Shown here: positions 1-6,230 of the stretch, one piece after another | Layout: each line of letters starts with the position of its first letter | Position numbering within the stretch: position 1 is the stretch's first letter | Assembly (NCBI GenBank): GCA_014523665.1 | Contig: JAATVR010000072.1 | Coordinates: 1-7,353 of the forward strand | DNA: 7,353 nt | From: Nitrososphaerales archaeon TH526 | GTDB lineage: Archaea; Thermoproteota; Nitrososphaeria; Nitrososphaerales; Nitrososphaeraceae | Direction of reading: 5' to 3' | The notes under the pieces: model-generated | The model's database searches: none | What the model was told of the DNA's origin: nothing | What the model saw: the letters and a program-made list of their open reading frames with translations, nothing else | Translations under genes and position numbers: made by a program

Positions 1-195
1 TAGGGAAAATTGTATTCAATCAATGACATGGCTTTAGATCATATGGTATCGTAAGCAATATCACGAGGGGAGAGATTGTTACTCTCTGACTAGTAAAGTT
101 CATCAAATACTCTAATCAAATGTTAGATAGAACAAATATAACATTTCTTTCTGAGAAGTTTTTTGGCCATGTATGCGTATATTTTATAGGTTCAA

Positions 196-459
196 ATGAC
201 TACGATTGTAATAGCCGTGGCGGCAGCAGTTATAGCTTTGCTGGTGGTGGTATCAATCATTATAGTCAGTACAACATTTGCCGTAACAGACAACAACAAC
301 ACAGATGCAAGAACAGAAGCAGTAGAAAATGACAGCAGCAGCGTGGTAGCGGCGGATGGGTCCTCCGACAATAATGAAAGTGCAAAATCTGGAATCAACA
401 CTACCGTGTGTGGTCCAGACGCAGCACATGCATGTCAAACGTCTTCTGGCGAAAAATAG
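196..459 (+). CDS. Small membrane-anchored or secreted hypothetical protein
   Basis: This is an 87-residue protein of unknown function. Residues 3-29 are strongly hydrophobic (Ile/Val/Ala) with almost no positive charge before them. They end in a plausible signal-peptidase site after TTFA, so the chain is either cleaved and secreted or kept as an N-terminal anchor. The remainder, residues 30-87, is hydrophilic and rich in Asn, Asp, Ser and Thr. It contains NNT and NTT sequons that could be glycosylated, and two cysteines (72 and 80) that could form a small disulfide loop. The start is the first ATG after an in-frame TAG at 187-189. Only a weak AGGTT lies before it. Poorly conserved secreted mini-proteins like this are common in ammonia-oxidising archaea. 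The hydrophobic start followed by a polar tail supports it being real, but no family is recognised. Confidence 0.6.
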   Translation: MTTIVIAVAAAVIALLVVVSIIIVSTTFAVTDNNNTDARTEAVENDSSSVVAADGSSDNNESAKSGINTTVCGPDAAHACQTSSGEK

Positions 460-489
460 TATCACATAATGTCAAGAACAAACCTCACG

Positions 490-500
490 TTTCTTTTTTT
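490..500 (+). terminator. Oligo-T transcription stop after the 196-459 gene
   Basis: A T-rich run (TTTCTTTTTTT) lies about 30 bases after the stop codon of the small secreted protein gene. Archaeal RNA polymerase commonly terminates at runs of five or more T without a hairpin. No stem is visible directly before it. Confidence 0.45.
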
Positions 501-544
501 AGTGCCGAAACACTAGTGATAATCTAAGTCAAACTTAGAAATCC

Positions 545-856
545 TTAATTTGAGTTATTAGCCCTAGGACTGGGCCTCATATCATCTTCCAATTCGTCGA
601 ATAGTTCTAAACATCGACGTCCTCTTTCAGTGATCTCATAATAAGAATAGAACGGCTTAAATTCCATCTTAACAAGCAGCCCCGAGGCTAGTAACTGCCC
701 TAAGTAGTCGACAACCTGTAAATGAGTTAGGCTTGCTGCGTAGGCGATTCTCATCTTGTTCATATAGTTGCGATAAAGCAATTGCGTATTAGCGACTATA
801 TACAGTACATTTCTAAGGATGTCATATCTGTCGCGATAGTTCTTTTGTCGCTGCAT
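545..856 (-). CDS. Winged-helix DNA-binding protein (COG3432 / HTH_45-like)
   Basis: This 103-residue protein is a likely DNA-binding regulator of the archaeal COG3432 type, a family of small winged-helix proteins that includes the dimeric Sso10a-like proteins. A first helix (about 10-22, DRYDILRNVLYIVAN) is followed by a short turn and a second helix (about 30-41). The probable recognition helix lies at 43-58 (LTHLQVVDYLGQLLASG), then a two-strand wing (LLVKMEFKPFYSYYEIT, about 60-76) and a C-terminal helix (GRRCLELFDELEDD) suited to dimerisation. The TERG motif that opens the last helix is typical of the family. Length matches the usual 85-110 residues. The polar tail after residue 91 is probably disordered. 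The gene stands alone. A TATA-like element and an inverted repeat lie just upstream, which would fit self-regulation. The target genes cannot be told from sequence. Confidence 0.8.
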   Translation of the reverse strand: MQRQKNYRDRYDILRNVLYIVANTQLLYRNYMNKMRIAYAASLTHLQVVDYLGQLLASGLLVKMEFKPFYSYYEITERGRRCLELFDELEDDMRPSPRANNSN

Positions 857-872
857 TTAGCAGTGTCTATCT

Positions 873-891
873 TTTGCTTATTATCAGCAAA
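873..891 (-). promoter_or_regulatory. Inverted repeat over the presumed promoter of the winged-helix gene
   Basis: TTTGCT (873-878) and AGCAAA (886-891) form perfect 6-base arms around a 7-base AT-rich spacer. The spacer region reads GATAATAAG on the minus strand, centred about 25 bases before the ATG, where an archaeal TATA box would sit for a leaderless or nearly leaderless transcript. An operator there would block TBP or TFB binding, so autorepression is a reasonable inference. Short arms can occur by chance. Confidence 0.35.
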
Positions 892-973
892 GCATTCAAA
901 CTTTAGATAGGCTTTCTATAATCGAATCTTCACTAGAATAAATATTGTATATCATTCTAAGTTGTAGGTGAGG

Positions 974-1211
974 TTAGGTTACTTCCTCCTTCTCATCGTT
1001 CGAGAGATTACTGTTGCTGAAAAAGTCAACAGACAGGAAATCTAGAATATTTTACCCTAATGCCAGAACTGCAAAGACAACCTAAACTACAGCTTGAGGG
1101 TTCTCATCATCACGCCAGTTGCCTCCAATCAATCCAATCCCTATCTTTTCCTTAATTTCTCGCGGTCATTTGGTCAATGCGGCCTGTCTTCTGTATTCGC
1201 AATGTAATCAT
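974..1211 (-). pseudogene. Possible decayed small membrane-protein gene
   Basis: On the minus strand an ATG at 1209-1211 opens a frame reading through TGRIDQMTAR. A change of one base in the A run near 1157 would carry it into a second frame that reads IKEKIGIGLIGGNW, DDENPQAVV, then after TAG (1082-1084) VVFAVLALG, then after TAA (1052-1054) NILDFLSVDFF and an acidic end DEKEEVT before TAA at 974-976. Joined together this would be a small protein with one membrane helix and an acidic tail. One frameshift and two nonsense codons are needed, and stop spacing in the second frame is close to that of random sequence, so this could be chance. No family is recognised. Confidence 0.25.
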
Positions 1212-1263
1212 ACGTTCTTTCAATGCGCGGATGATTGAGGGGCTGGTAATGATAAGTTTCACA

Positions 1264-1291
1264 TAGATCGTGAACACAGTAACACGATCTA
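1264..1291. repeat. Perfect 9-bp inverted repeat (TAGATCGTG / CACGATCTA)
   Basis: TAGATCGTG at 1264-1272 and its exact reverse complement CACGATCTA at 1283-1291 are separated by 10 bases. The arms end where pairing fails on both sides. In RNA this gives a 9-bp stem with a 10-base loop. In DNA it could be a dimeric regulator site with half-sites centred 19 bases apart. It lies about 90 bases beyond the methyltransferase stop codon and about 50 bases upstream of the possible remnant at 974-1211. No T run follows on either strand, so a simple terminator is unlikely. Confidence 0.5.
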
Positions 1292-1378
1292 GTAGCAAAT
1301 AACGATATGACGGCCGGAAATTGAGCGCGGTGCTAGAGTGAAAGTAATATAACCGGCTAATCTTCCTCTAGCCCTGCG

Positions 1379-2446
1379 TTAGGTTCTTGCTTCAAAGACA
1401 AAGTTAAATGGAGTCTGCGCAGCCCGACGAAACCTTGAAAAGCCTGCCGATTTTATTGTCTCTGCTATTCTTTCTTCGCCTGCTTGTGCACCGAGTGCAG
1501 ATCCATTCTCATTCAAAGATGCAGGAACGCATACAACAGAAGAAGCAGAGTAGAACAACCTTCCAATAGGATTTAAGTTGTCCTCAACCTTATTGTTTGC
1601 AAAAGGCTCTACTAACATTAATGTCCCGTCTTTATTCTTTGGCGTTTGGAGCGCGTGCTTTGCTGCTCCAACTGGATCTCCCATGTCATGAAAACAATCA
1701 AAGAGAGCAACCAAGTCATAATCCTCACCCGGATAATCACTTGCCTGTGCAACTTCAAATGTTATATTCTGCAAGCCTTCTTTGTCTGCCTGCTTTCTAG
1801 CCCACTCAATTGAAGGTCTATGATAGTCGAAACCAACGATCTTCGCATTGGGATATGCTCGTGCCATCAGAATTGTTGTAACGCCATGACCACACCCAAC
1901 ATCTGCTACTTTGGATCCCTCATTCTTGAGCCTGGATTCAACATCTTCCAGTGATGGAATCCAGTTTGTCGTTAGGTTAGCAAGATAGTTTGGTTTGTAG
2001 AATCGTTAAGTTCCTTCAAATAAGTAAGGATGATGATCTCCCCATCCAAGACCTTTTCCAGTCTGGAATGCCCCAATAATTTTTTCAATATCTTTGAAAA
2101 GACTTGCTAGGGAAGCGTAAGCGCCTGCTATGTACGCAGGGCTATTTTCATCAGTGAGAGCAACTGCTTGTTCATTTGGAAGAACGTACGTGCGATTATT
2201 TGGGTTATAAATGACAAAACCTCCGGCAGCCATACTGGCAAGCCATTCTCTTATCATTCGCGGGTGTGTCCCTGTTCTTTTTGCAAGTTCATCTGGTGTC
2301 AACCCACCTGCTCCTACCATTGCTTTGAACAATCCAAGTCTATCACCAACAAAAATGGTTAGAGCACTTAATGCAGCTCTCCATTCGTTTACCACTTTAC
2401 CAATAAATTCATGTAACTTTACCTCATCTAATGATTTCACTGACAT
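1379..2446 (-). pseudogene. Class I SAM-dependent methyltransferase (Rv2258c-like), interrupted by an in-frame TAA
   Basis: The full frame is 355 codons, a normal length for the family of SAM methyltransferases with an N-terminal winged-helix domain (Rv2258c-like WHD followed by a Rossmann methyltransferase domain). Residues about 12-90 form the winged-helix part (LTIFVGDRLGLFKAM, LTPDELAKRTGTHPRMIREWL). The SAM-binding motif I VADVGCGHGVTT is at 180-191 and the acidic ribose-binding region VGFDYH at 204-209. DLVALFDCFHDMGDP and MLVEPFANNKVEDN follow as the later motifs, and the end NFVFEART is typical. Codon 147 (2006-2008) is TAA, between YLFEGT and RFYKPNYLANLTTNWIPSL. Reading frame and homology continue without shift on both sides. 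GAA (Glu) to TAA is the simplest explanation. The upstream piece alone lacks the catalytic fold, and the downstream piece from Met194 lacks motif I, so neither is expected to be active. The substrate is unknown. Confidence 0.85.
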
Positions 2447-2450
2447 TCAT

Positions 2451-2477
2451 ATTTCCTTTCCTTTTGAATTTAATAGC
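2451..2477 (-). promoter_or_regulatory. Presumed promoter and weak RBS of the methyltransferase gene
   Basis: On the minus strand an AT-rich element (GCTATTAAATTC) is centred about 25 bases before the ATG at 2446, and a purine stretch GGAAAGGAAAT follows. A second ATG four bases upstream (2448-2450) is out of frame and leads to a stop after eight codons. An A tract (A9 on the minus strand, 2504-2512) lies further upstream. Assignment as a TATA box rests on position and composition only. Confidence 0.3.
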
Positions 2478-2918
2478 AGTACCGCTGATGTATTAATCAT
2501 TTCTTTTTTTTTGTTCTGCCGCAAGGTTCCCAGAGTCGTTTTCTCTACCCTATAAGATGCTATTCCAGAAACCTAATTTAGCAGTGACACTGGTAATGGG
2601 GTTAGATTCCCGTAGAGGGGCTCATCATCTGTACGATGAAATATGCTACCTAAAAAGTGTTTCAGTTTATAGAATCACTTTGAATTTGGTCTATACCTGC
2701 CACACTATTGTTGGCTACAGAAGCCACAAATGATTACTATTTCTGTCTTGATGGAGACCCATTTTTGACATGATTTTTAGGCTCGAATTCGTCTCTTTAT
2801 TCTCCTAGTTCACCTCCTCTGTACGCCTACGCCGCCTCTTGTTGTAATAGTTTCAGCGTAGTTGCTGTCACTGCTATTCCCGGCACCCTTGTCAGAAAAT
2901 CTGCTTTCACTTATGAGG

Positions 2919-2927
2919 TAAATAATT
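2919..2927 (+). promoter_or_regulatory. TATA-like box for the 2946 gene
   Basis: TAAATAATT is centred 23 bases before the ATG at 2946. With archaeal spacing the transcript would begin at or next to the start codon, which agrees with the absence of a Shine-Dalgarno. Confidence 0.35.
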
Positions 2928-2945
2928 GAGCATGTCATTTACCAA

Positions 2946-3236
2946 ATGGCGATAACTATATTACAACGCTGGAGTCATCTAGGAGGCAGATGCCTATCTG
3001 TCAGTCCGGAGTACGATGGAAAGAAACAGTGTGTCTTATATGTATCAACGGCTGTCATTGTAGTAACTTTATTTGCTTTGTCGTTTTCATTTCCCAGTGA
3101 ATCTACTTTATATTATCACAACGCTGTTAATGAGGCGTACGCTGAACCCTATGTAGAGAGATCGAGTGACAACGATGTACCTGTCAGGAGCGATATTAGT
3201 CCAGCTTCCAGCCCTTTAAACTCAGAAAGGCCGTGA
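2946..3236 (+). CDS. Single-pass membrane hypothetical protein
   Basis: This 96-residue protein has one clear hydrophobic helix, about residues 28-49 (QCVLYVSTAVIVVTLFALSF). Before it is a basic segment of about 27 residues (net positive, with K26-K27), and after it a polar tail. This predicts a cytoplasmic N-terminus and an outside C-terminus. The sequence NEAYAEPY at about 62-69 resembles archaeal signal-peptidase sites ending in AYA, but lies some 15 residues beyond the helix, so cleavage there is doubtful. The tail is rich in Ser, Pro and Asp. Cysteines 16 and 29 lie on the cytoplasmic side or at the membrane edge. Starts without a leader are common here, and the TATA-like element is at the right distance. 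No family is recognised. The gene ends 173 bases before the PsbP-like gene and may be an independent unit. Confidence 0.5.
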   Translation: MAITILQRWSHLGGRCLSVSPEYDGKKQCVLYVSTAVIVVTLFALSFSFPSESTLYYHNAVNEAYAEPYVERSSDNDVPVRSDISPASSPLNSERP

Positions 3237-3315
3237 TATAAATCCCGGTTTAAGAATAGATTGATCATCACATCGTTTTCTGCGTAATAGTTGACATGCG
3301 CGCCTATGGTGTCTT

Positions 3316-3330
3316 AGCTAGCTGCTAGCT
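3316..3330. repeat. Compact palindrome AGCTAG-CTG-CTAGCT
   Basis: Two perfect 6-base arms flank a 3-base loop, 80 bases after the 2946-3236 gene and about 80 bases before the PsbP-like gene start. The following sequence GGGCTATTGTTATTTTG is only moderately T-rich. It could be part of a stop signal for the upstream gene or an operator for the downstream gene, with nothing here to decide between them. Confidence 0.35.
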
Positions 3331-3394
3331 GGGCTATTGTTATTTTGATACTAGGTAGTTAAACGTAAATCTGGAAAGGTCTAATACTATCATA

Positions 3395-3400
3395 GAGGAG
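3395..3400 (+). promoter_or_regulatory. Shine-Dalgarno GAGGAG for the PsbP-like gene
   Basis: GAGGAG lies 9 bases before the ATG at 3410 and fits the archaeal anti-SD core. It fixes the start and implies a leader. A TATA-like TTAAACGTAAAT at about 3359-3370 would place the transcript start some 20-25 bases before the ATG. Confidence 0.6.
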
Positions 3401-3409
3401 AGTCGAAAG

Positions 3410-4496
3410 ATGGAACACCAAATAGAACCAAAGCACTCCAAAGAATATACAAAACTTCTCGAAGAACTAAGACAATCATTCGTTAGTGCTGCTAATATGG
3501 CCGTAAAGTTATATGAACAGGGTAAAAAGGACGGTCTATCCAATGAAGAGATTTGCAAGGACATAGAGATAACACTTGACGGGATAGTCAAGGAAAGAAG
3601 GCTTAGCGGGATATTGCCAGCAGAGTTAACACGGTCATATATTCAGGCTATTACCTCTAATTCGGCAATGATTACAGAGACCAATAATCAAACGAAAGAA
3701 GAAATGACTGCCTGGGGAGAGATCAGACATCAAGTCCTAGATCGTATAAAAAAGACAGGCAGTAGCAATAATAAATTACAACGTAAGAGTAAAAGTAAAA
3801 GTAAGAAAGTTAATCCTCAGCAGTCGATTGCGTTAATAGCGTCAATCATAATCATAATCATAGCAATTGGAGGCTTAAGCCTAGTCTACAATGTATTCGC
3901 ACAAAATCAGAGTCAAAATCAGAGTCAAAATCAAAATAATCTCACTACTTATGAAAATAAAGAACTTGGCTTTACTTTTGACTATCCTAATACCTGGCAT
4001 AATGAATATGATGCTTATGAAGCACAGTTAAATAATTGATATCGCTTTAGCAGATCCTTTTTCCAATGATACCGAGGGATTTGAACAAACAACTTTTCGT
4101 GTCAATGTAAGTGATGTTCACAGGTCCTTGGGCAGTGATTTACAGATAAGATCCGATACTCCTGAAGACTACATGAAAAATAGAATCAATCAAGAGAATG
4201 AATCACTTTACCAAACTAGCGCACACATTAAAGCAGCAACTGAGTATGAAGAATTAGATGAACCACTATATACACTGGATAACCTCAGGAATACAACAAC
4301 ACTGCTGATCGGAGGTGAAAATGCGTCTAAGGTTCAATACGTAATAATAAATTCTGAAGGTAAACAACTCCAGTTTAGTATGCACCTGGTCGAGGATGAA
4401 AAGGTCTTCGAACTGAGTTTTCATAGTGAGCCCTTGAAGGTTCCTGAAACATTGATACTTGGTGAAAACATCATAAAGTCATTCAGATTTATTTAA
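3410..4496 (+). pseudogene. Membrane-anchored PsbP-like domain protein, frameshifted
   Basis: Corrected for one base, the gene encodes about 361 residues. Residues 1-118 are a charged, helical cytoplasmic domain of unknown family (KLYEQGKKDGLSNEEICKDI near 34-53). A Lys/Ser-rich stretch (KSKSKSKK, about 126-133) is followed by a membrane helix at 139-161 (IALIASIIIIIIAIGG). Then come the site VFAQ, a short QNQS repeat linker, and from about 179 a PsbP-like domain opening with the typical LTTYENKELGFTFDYPNTW. The first frame ends at TGA 4037-4039. The second frame carries on with DIALADPFSN from 4038 and runs to TAA at 4494-4496, ending FRFI. Dropping one T of AATTGAT joins them as QLNN-DIALADPF, as expected for this fold. 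PsbP-like domains are widespread secreted domains in thaumarchaea with no proven role. The truncated 209-residue product would keep the anchor but lose most of the outer domain. Confidence 0.8.
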
Positions 4497-4759
4497 GATG
4501 AATTCTCACATGATGATATATCGGACGCTTTCAGACTGGCATGTTGTAATTTCGAGATGCCAAGAAATTGATCTTGGACCCTTCAATAATACATATTCTG
4601 GATCGCGATAGACGCTGTATCAAGTCTTCTGCGAAGTATATCCTGATCTCACATCATACTCCCCCTTGTATTCTCGGAAGGAGAGAGCAGGAAAAGAAAT
4701 TGCAGTATATACGCACTTTAAGTCAAATCAATCAAGAAGTTTTAACGATCATCCCTTAA
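4497..4759. other. Gap without a recognised gene (263 bp)
   Basis: This lies between two convergent genes: the PsbP-like gene (+) and the zf-TFIIB gene (-). A 63-codon plus-strand frame from TTG at 4568 has no ribosome binding site and no recognisable motif. No strong T run or hairpin was found. Confidence 0.5.
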
Positions 4760-5011
4760 TTAGTAAAACAAATCATCGAAAAGTCCTCCCCTTCTTCGTG
4801 TATTATTATTATAGTAGTAGTAGTCATCATACTCTCCATTTCTGTAATGATACTGGTTAATGTGTTGGTTATCGTAGTCGCTTTGGATTTTGGTTATCTT
4901 ATCTATCTCACCTCTATCTAACCATACTCCCTTGCAGGAAGGACAGTAATCAATATTGACCTCGTACTTTTGCGTTAGTAACATTTGAGTTGAACAATTT
5001 GGACATTGCAT
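4760..5011 (-). CDS. zf-TFIIB domain mini-protein
   Basis: This 83-residue protein carries the TFIIB-type zinc-binding domain (Pfam zf-TFIIB). Two CxxC pairs, C3-C6 (CPNC) and C23-C26 (CPSC), are 16 residues apart, and the second is followed by the family hallmark KGVWLDRGEIDKI at 27-39. These proteins bind one structural zinc ion. Their role is unproven, although membership in transcription or membrane-protein quality control has been proposed for some. After residue 44 the chain is low-complexity and rich in Tyr, Asp and Asn (GEYDDYYYYNNNTRRRGG), encoded by short triplet repeats. It ends in an acidic, aromatic GLFDDLFY that might be a docking tail. Length is typical. The start is set by the CxxC two residues later, as in homologues. 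The gene is probably monocistronic. Confidence 0.85.
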   Translation of the reverse strand: MQCPNCSTQMLLTQKYEVNIDYCPSCKGVWLDRGEIDKITKIQSDYDNQHINQYHYRNGEYDDYYYYNNNTRRRGGLFDDLFY

Positions 5012-5087
5012 CTATGGATTTTTATTGCCTCTTATGTGCTCATATAGGTATGTGTAGCACATTATTGAATTTATCTAAAATTAATAT

Positions 5088-5125
5088 ATTAATGCAGAAT
5101 ACATTAATGCAGTATATTAATGCAG
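5088..5125. repeat. Three direct copies of ATTAATGCAG
   Basis: Exact copies of ATTAATGCAG are at 5088-5097, 5103-5112 and 5116-5125, with spacing of 15 and 13 bases. The flanks are also alike (TATATTAATGCAG in the outer two). They lie 77-114 bases upstream of the zf-TFIIB gene, which reads leftward, and about 85 bases beyond the 3' end of the 5211-5864 gene. Iterated sites of this kind can be binding sites for a regulator, or the result of local slippage duplication. The unequal spacing and AT-rich setting favour neither strongly. Confidence 0.5.
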
Positions 5126-5210
5126 AGTGAGCATTGCTTTATCAGAGTTTTTTTCTCCAAGAGGCTAATCAAGATAAAAATTGAAGGCATTTGATTTTTA
5201 TTCTTAGTTG

Positions 5211-5864
5211 TTATTTCATACCTGATGTATCTGTTGATCTGACCTCTCCCAAGCCAAGACTTGTCTCAATTGGATCGGATAGTGGACTTATTTTCTGGTC
5301 ATCGGTGAGCAAAGCCCTTGCCGTTATATCTTTAAGAGTATGATCGTCTAAGGTAGTTGCAAGCTGAATAGTACCTTTGGAATCGTCAAGTACAATCGGT
5401 TCTGGAAGGGATGAAGTTTTCAACAATGTGTGGTTTTCAGCGTACACTTCCATTACAGCACTTACTGGATGATCTGCAAATGCAGACGGATCTTCTATTG
5501 TATAGTCTAGCAGCATCTTTACCTGATTTCCGGGACTATCACTTATTGGACTTAAAGGGATGAAGTGAGCTTTATCCAATCTTAAGGATATTCCATTTGG
5601 ACCACTGGCAGCAGCAGCGGATTGATCACTTTGATTTTGGTTCGATTCACCCAGCAATTCCTCTTCTAATGCCGCTGCTCTTTGGCCTTCTCTTAGGTCT
5701 GCTGAATTTTCTAATTGTGCATTTGCAATTTTATACAGAGGTTGATTCGATCCTTCCATTAGGATAGCAACTCCTAATGCAATCAACAAAGCACATACCA
5801 CAAAAATTGTCACTGCATTTGCATTTGCGGTTCTTAATAAGACATGATTGTTTAATCGTGTCAT
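5211..5864 (-). CDS. Membrane-anchored extracytoplasmic hypothetical protein
   Basis: This 217-residue protein of unknown function has one N-terminal membrane helix at about 17-36 (AVTIFVVCALLIALGVAILM) after a short basic start, so the bulk is probably outside the membrane. A site after IANAQ (about 46-50) might be cleaved. Residues 50-90 form a charged, Gln- and Ala-rich linker (LREGQRAAALEEELLGE) that may be helical. Residues 90-205 look like a compact beta-rich domain, with alternating strands such as QVKMLLDYTIEDP, VSAVMEVYAENHTLLKT and GTIQLATTLDDHTLKDI, resembling Ig- or CARDB-like folds that bring in no catalytic residue. There are no cysteines in the outer part and an NHT sequon at 144. 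It is transcribed toward the zf-TFIIB gene but 199 bases separate them. The gene looks intact. A thaumarchaeal hypothetical family is likely. Confidence 0.65.
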   Translation of the reverse strand: MTRLNNHVLLRTANANAVTIFVVCALLIALGVAILMEGSNQPLYKIANAQLENSADLREGQRAAALEEELLGESNQNQSDQSAAAASGPNGISLRLDKAHFIPLSPISDSPGNQVKMLLDYTIEDPSAFADHPVSAVMEVYAENHTLLKTSSLPEPIVLDDSKGTIQLATTLDDHTLKDITARALLTDDQKISPLSDPIETSLGLGEVRSTDTSGMK

Positions 5865-5883
5865 ACAGAATCTCCAGTAATTG

Positions 5884-5891
5884 TATTTATA
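5884..5891 (-). promoter_or_regulatory. TATA box of the 5211-5864 gene
   Basis: TATAAATA on the minus strand (inside CTCTATAAATACAAT) is centred 23-24 bases before the ATG at 5864. This predicts a transcript starting at or very near the start codon. A GGAG 7 bases before the ATG would then fall outside the mRNA. Confidence 0.5.
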
Positions 5892-5942
5892 GAGATGATC
5901 GAGATATTAGCTATAAGTATAATATTACAGAAATTTATAGAA

Positions 5943-5947
5943 GGAGG
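5943..5947 (+). promoter_or_regulatory. Strong Shine-Dalgarno GGAGG
   Basis: AAGGAGG is an almost complete match to the anti-SD. The next in-frame start that opens a readable frame is GTG at 5957, 9 bases away. A nearby ATG (5961) ends after seven codons and a GTG at 5955 stops at once. An AT-rich element (TATAATATTA) about 20 bases upstream of the GGAGG could serve as promoter. Confidence 0.4.
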
Positions 5948-5956
5948 CTTAATTGT

Positions 5957-6046
5957 GTGAATGATATTTATCCTACTTATTTAACTAATTCATGTTGCTT
6001 CGAATTGGAAACTCATCAAAAAAAAGATGGTTCTATATTGACCTAG
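5957..6046 (+). CDS. Possible 29-residue peptide
   Basis: A GTG start 9 bases behind AAGGAGG opens 29 codons and ends at TAG 6044-6046. The peptide is polar, with a Cys-Cys pair (NSCCFELETHQKK) and a hydrophilic end. The strong Shine-Dalgarno is the main reason to list it, because most starts in this window lack one. The frame also extends upstream, but not as a better gene. It lies in the gap between divergent genes and could equally be a chance purine run. No family is known. Confidence 0.3.
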   Translation: MNDIYPTYLTNSCCFELETHQKKDGSILT

Positions 6047-6199
6047 ACGCAGTTCCCGATAAGGACTTTGAAAGTTAATAGTAGCTCGCTTTCGACTTTT
6101 GCATACTCGACGTAAGAATTTCGGCCCACTAAAGTAAGATAATATTCGAAAGAATAGATCTATTGTTAAGTTAATAGGACCAAACTCCCTTTGAGAAAG

Positions 6200-6207
6200 T
6201 ATATTAA
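6200..6207 (+). promoter_or_regulatory. TATA-like box of the SHOCT gene
   Basis: TATATTAA is centred about 27-28 bases before the ATG at 6231, fitting a near-leaderless start there. If the ATG at 6242 were used instead, GAGGT at 6235-6239 would be only two bases away, too close for good function. Confidence 0.35.
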
Positions 6208-6230
6208 CTTCCCGTATCTTCTTGAAGATC

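Larger units (their letters stand above)
857..1378. other. Gap without an intact gene (522 bp)
   Basis: No intact gene is visible between the winged-helix gene and the 3' end of the methyltransferase gene. The stretch holds the inverted repeat at 873-891, the perfect hairpin-forming repeat at 1264-1291, and minus-strand reading frames at 974-1211 that look like decayed coding sequence. Nothing resembles a tRNA or a conserved RNA. Confidence 0.6.
2447..2945. other. Gap without a recognised gene (499 bp)
   Basis: Apart from the methyltransferase promoter and the TATA-like element before 2946, no recognised feature is seen. A 58-codon plus-strand frame (ATG 2557 to TGA 2733) is open but has no ribosome binding site, hydrophobic pattern or recognisable motif. 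A piece at 2608-2622 looks like a tRNA T-arm but no other tRNA part is present. Confidence 0.55.
5865..6230. other. Divergent intergenic region (366 bp)
   Basis: This separates the leftward 5211-5864 gene from the rightward SHOCT gene. It holds the TATA box at 5884-5891, the Shine-Dalgarno and possible peptide at 5943-6046, and a TATA-like TATATTAA at 6200-6207. An 80-codon minus-strand frame (5990-6232) is open but basic, without RBS or motifs, and starts inside the SHOCT gene start, so I do not treat it as a gene. Confidence 0.5.

Noticed and set aside
1597..1800. Plus-strand frame across the methyltransferase gene
   Set aside because: It is antisense to a clearly conserved coding frame.
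1379..2446. Reassignment of TAA to a sense codon to explain the internal stops
   Set aside because: TAA ends the PsbP-like, SHOCT, zf-TFIIB and NMT-repeat frames at the expected protein ends, so it functions as a stop in this genome.
2608..2622. GGGGTTAGATTCCC resembling a tRNA T-arm
   Set aside because: The loop lacks the TTC start, and no anticodon arm or matching acceptor strand lies at the right distance.
2557..2733. 58-codon plus-strand frame
   Set aside because: No RBS, no well-placed TATA box and no recognisable motif. Length is within chance for AT-rich DNA.
2700..2910. Minus-strand frame with protein-like pieces between several stops
   Set aside because: Stops occur about every 20 codons, as expected at random, and no domain or consistent family pattern appears.
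4798..4835. TAT/TAG/CAT triplet repeats as a microsatellite
   Set aside because: They encode the Tyr/Asp/Asn-rich tail of the zf-TFIIB protein and are imperfect. No separate function is implied.
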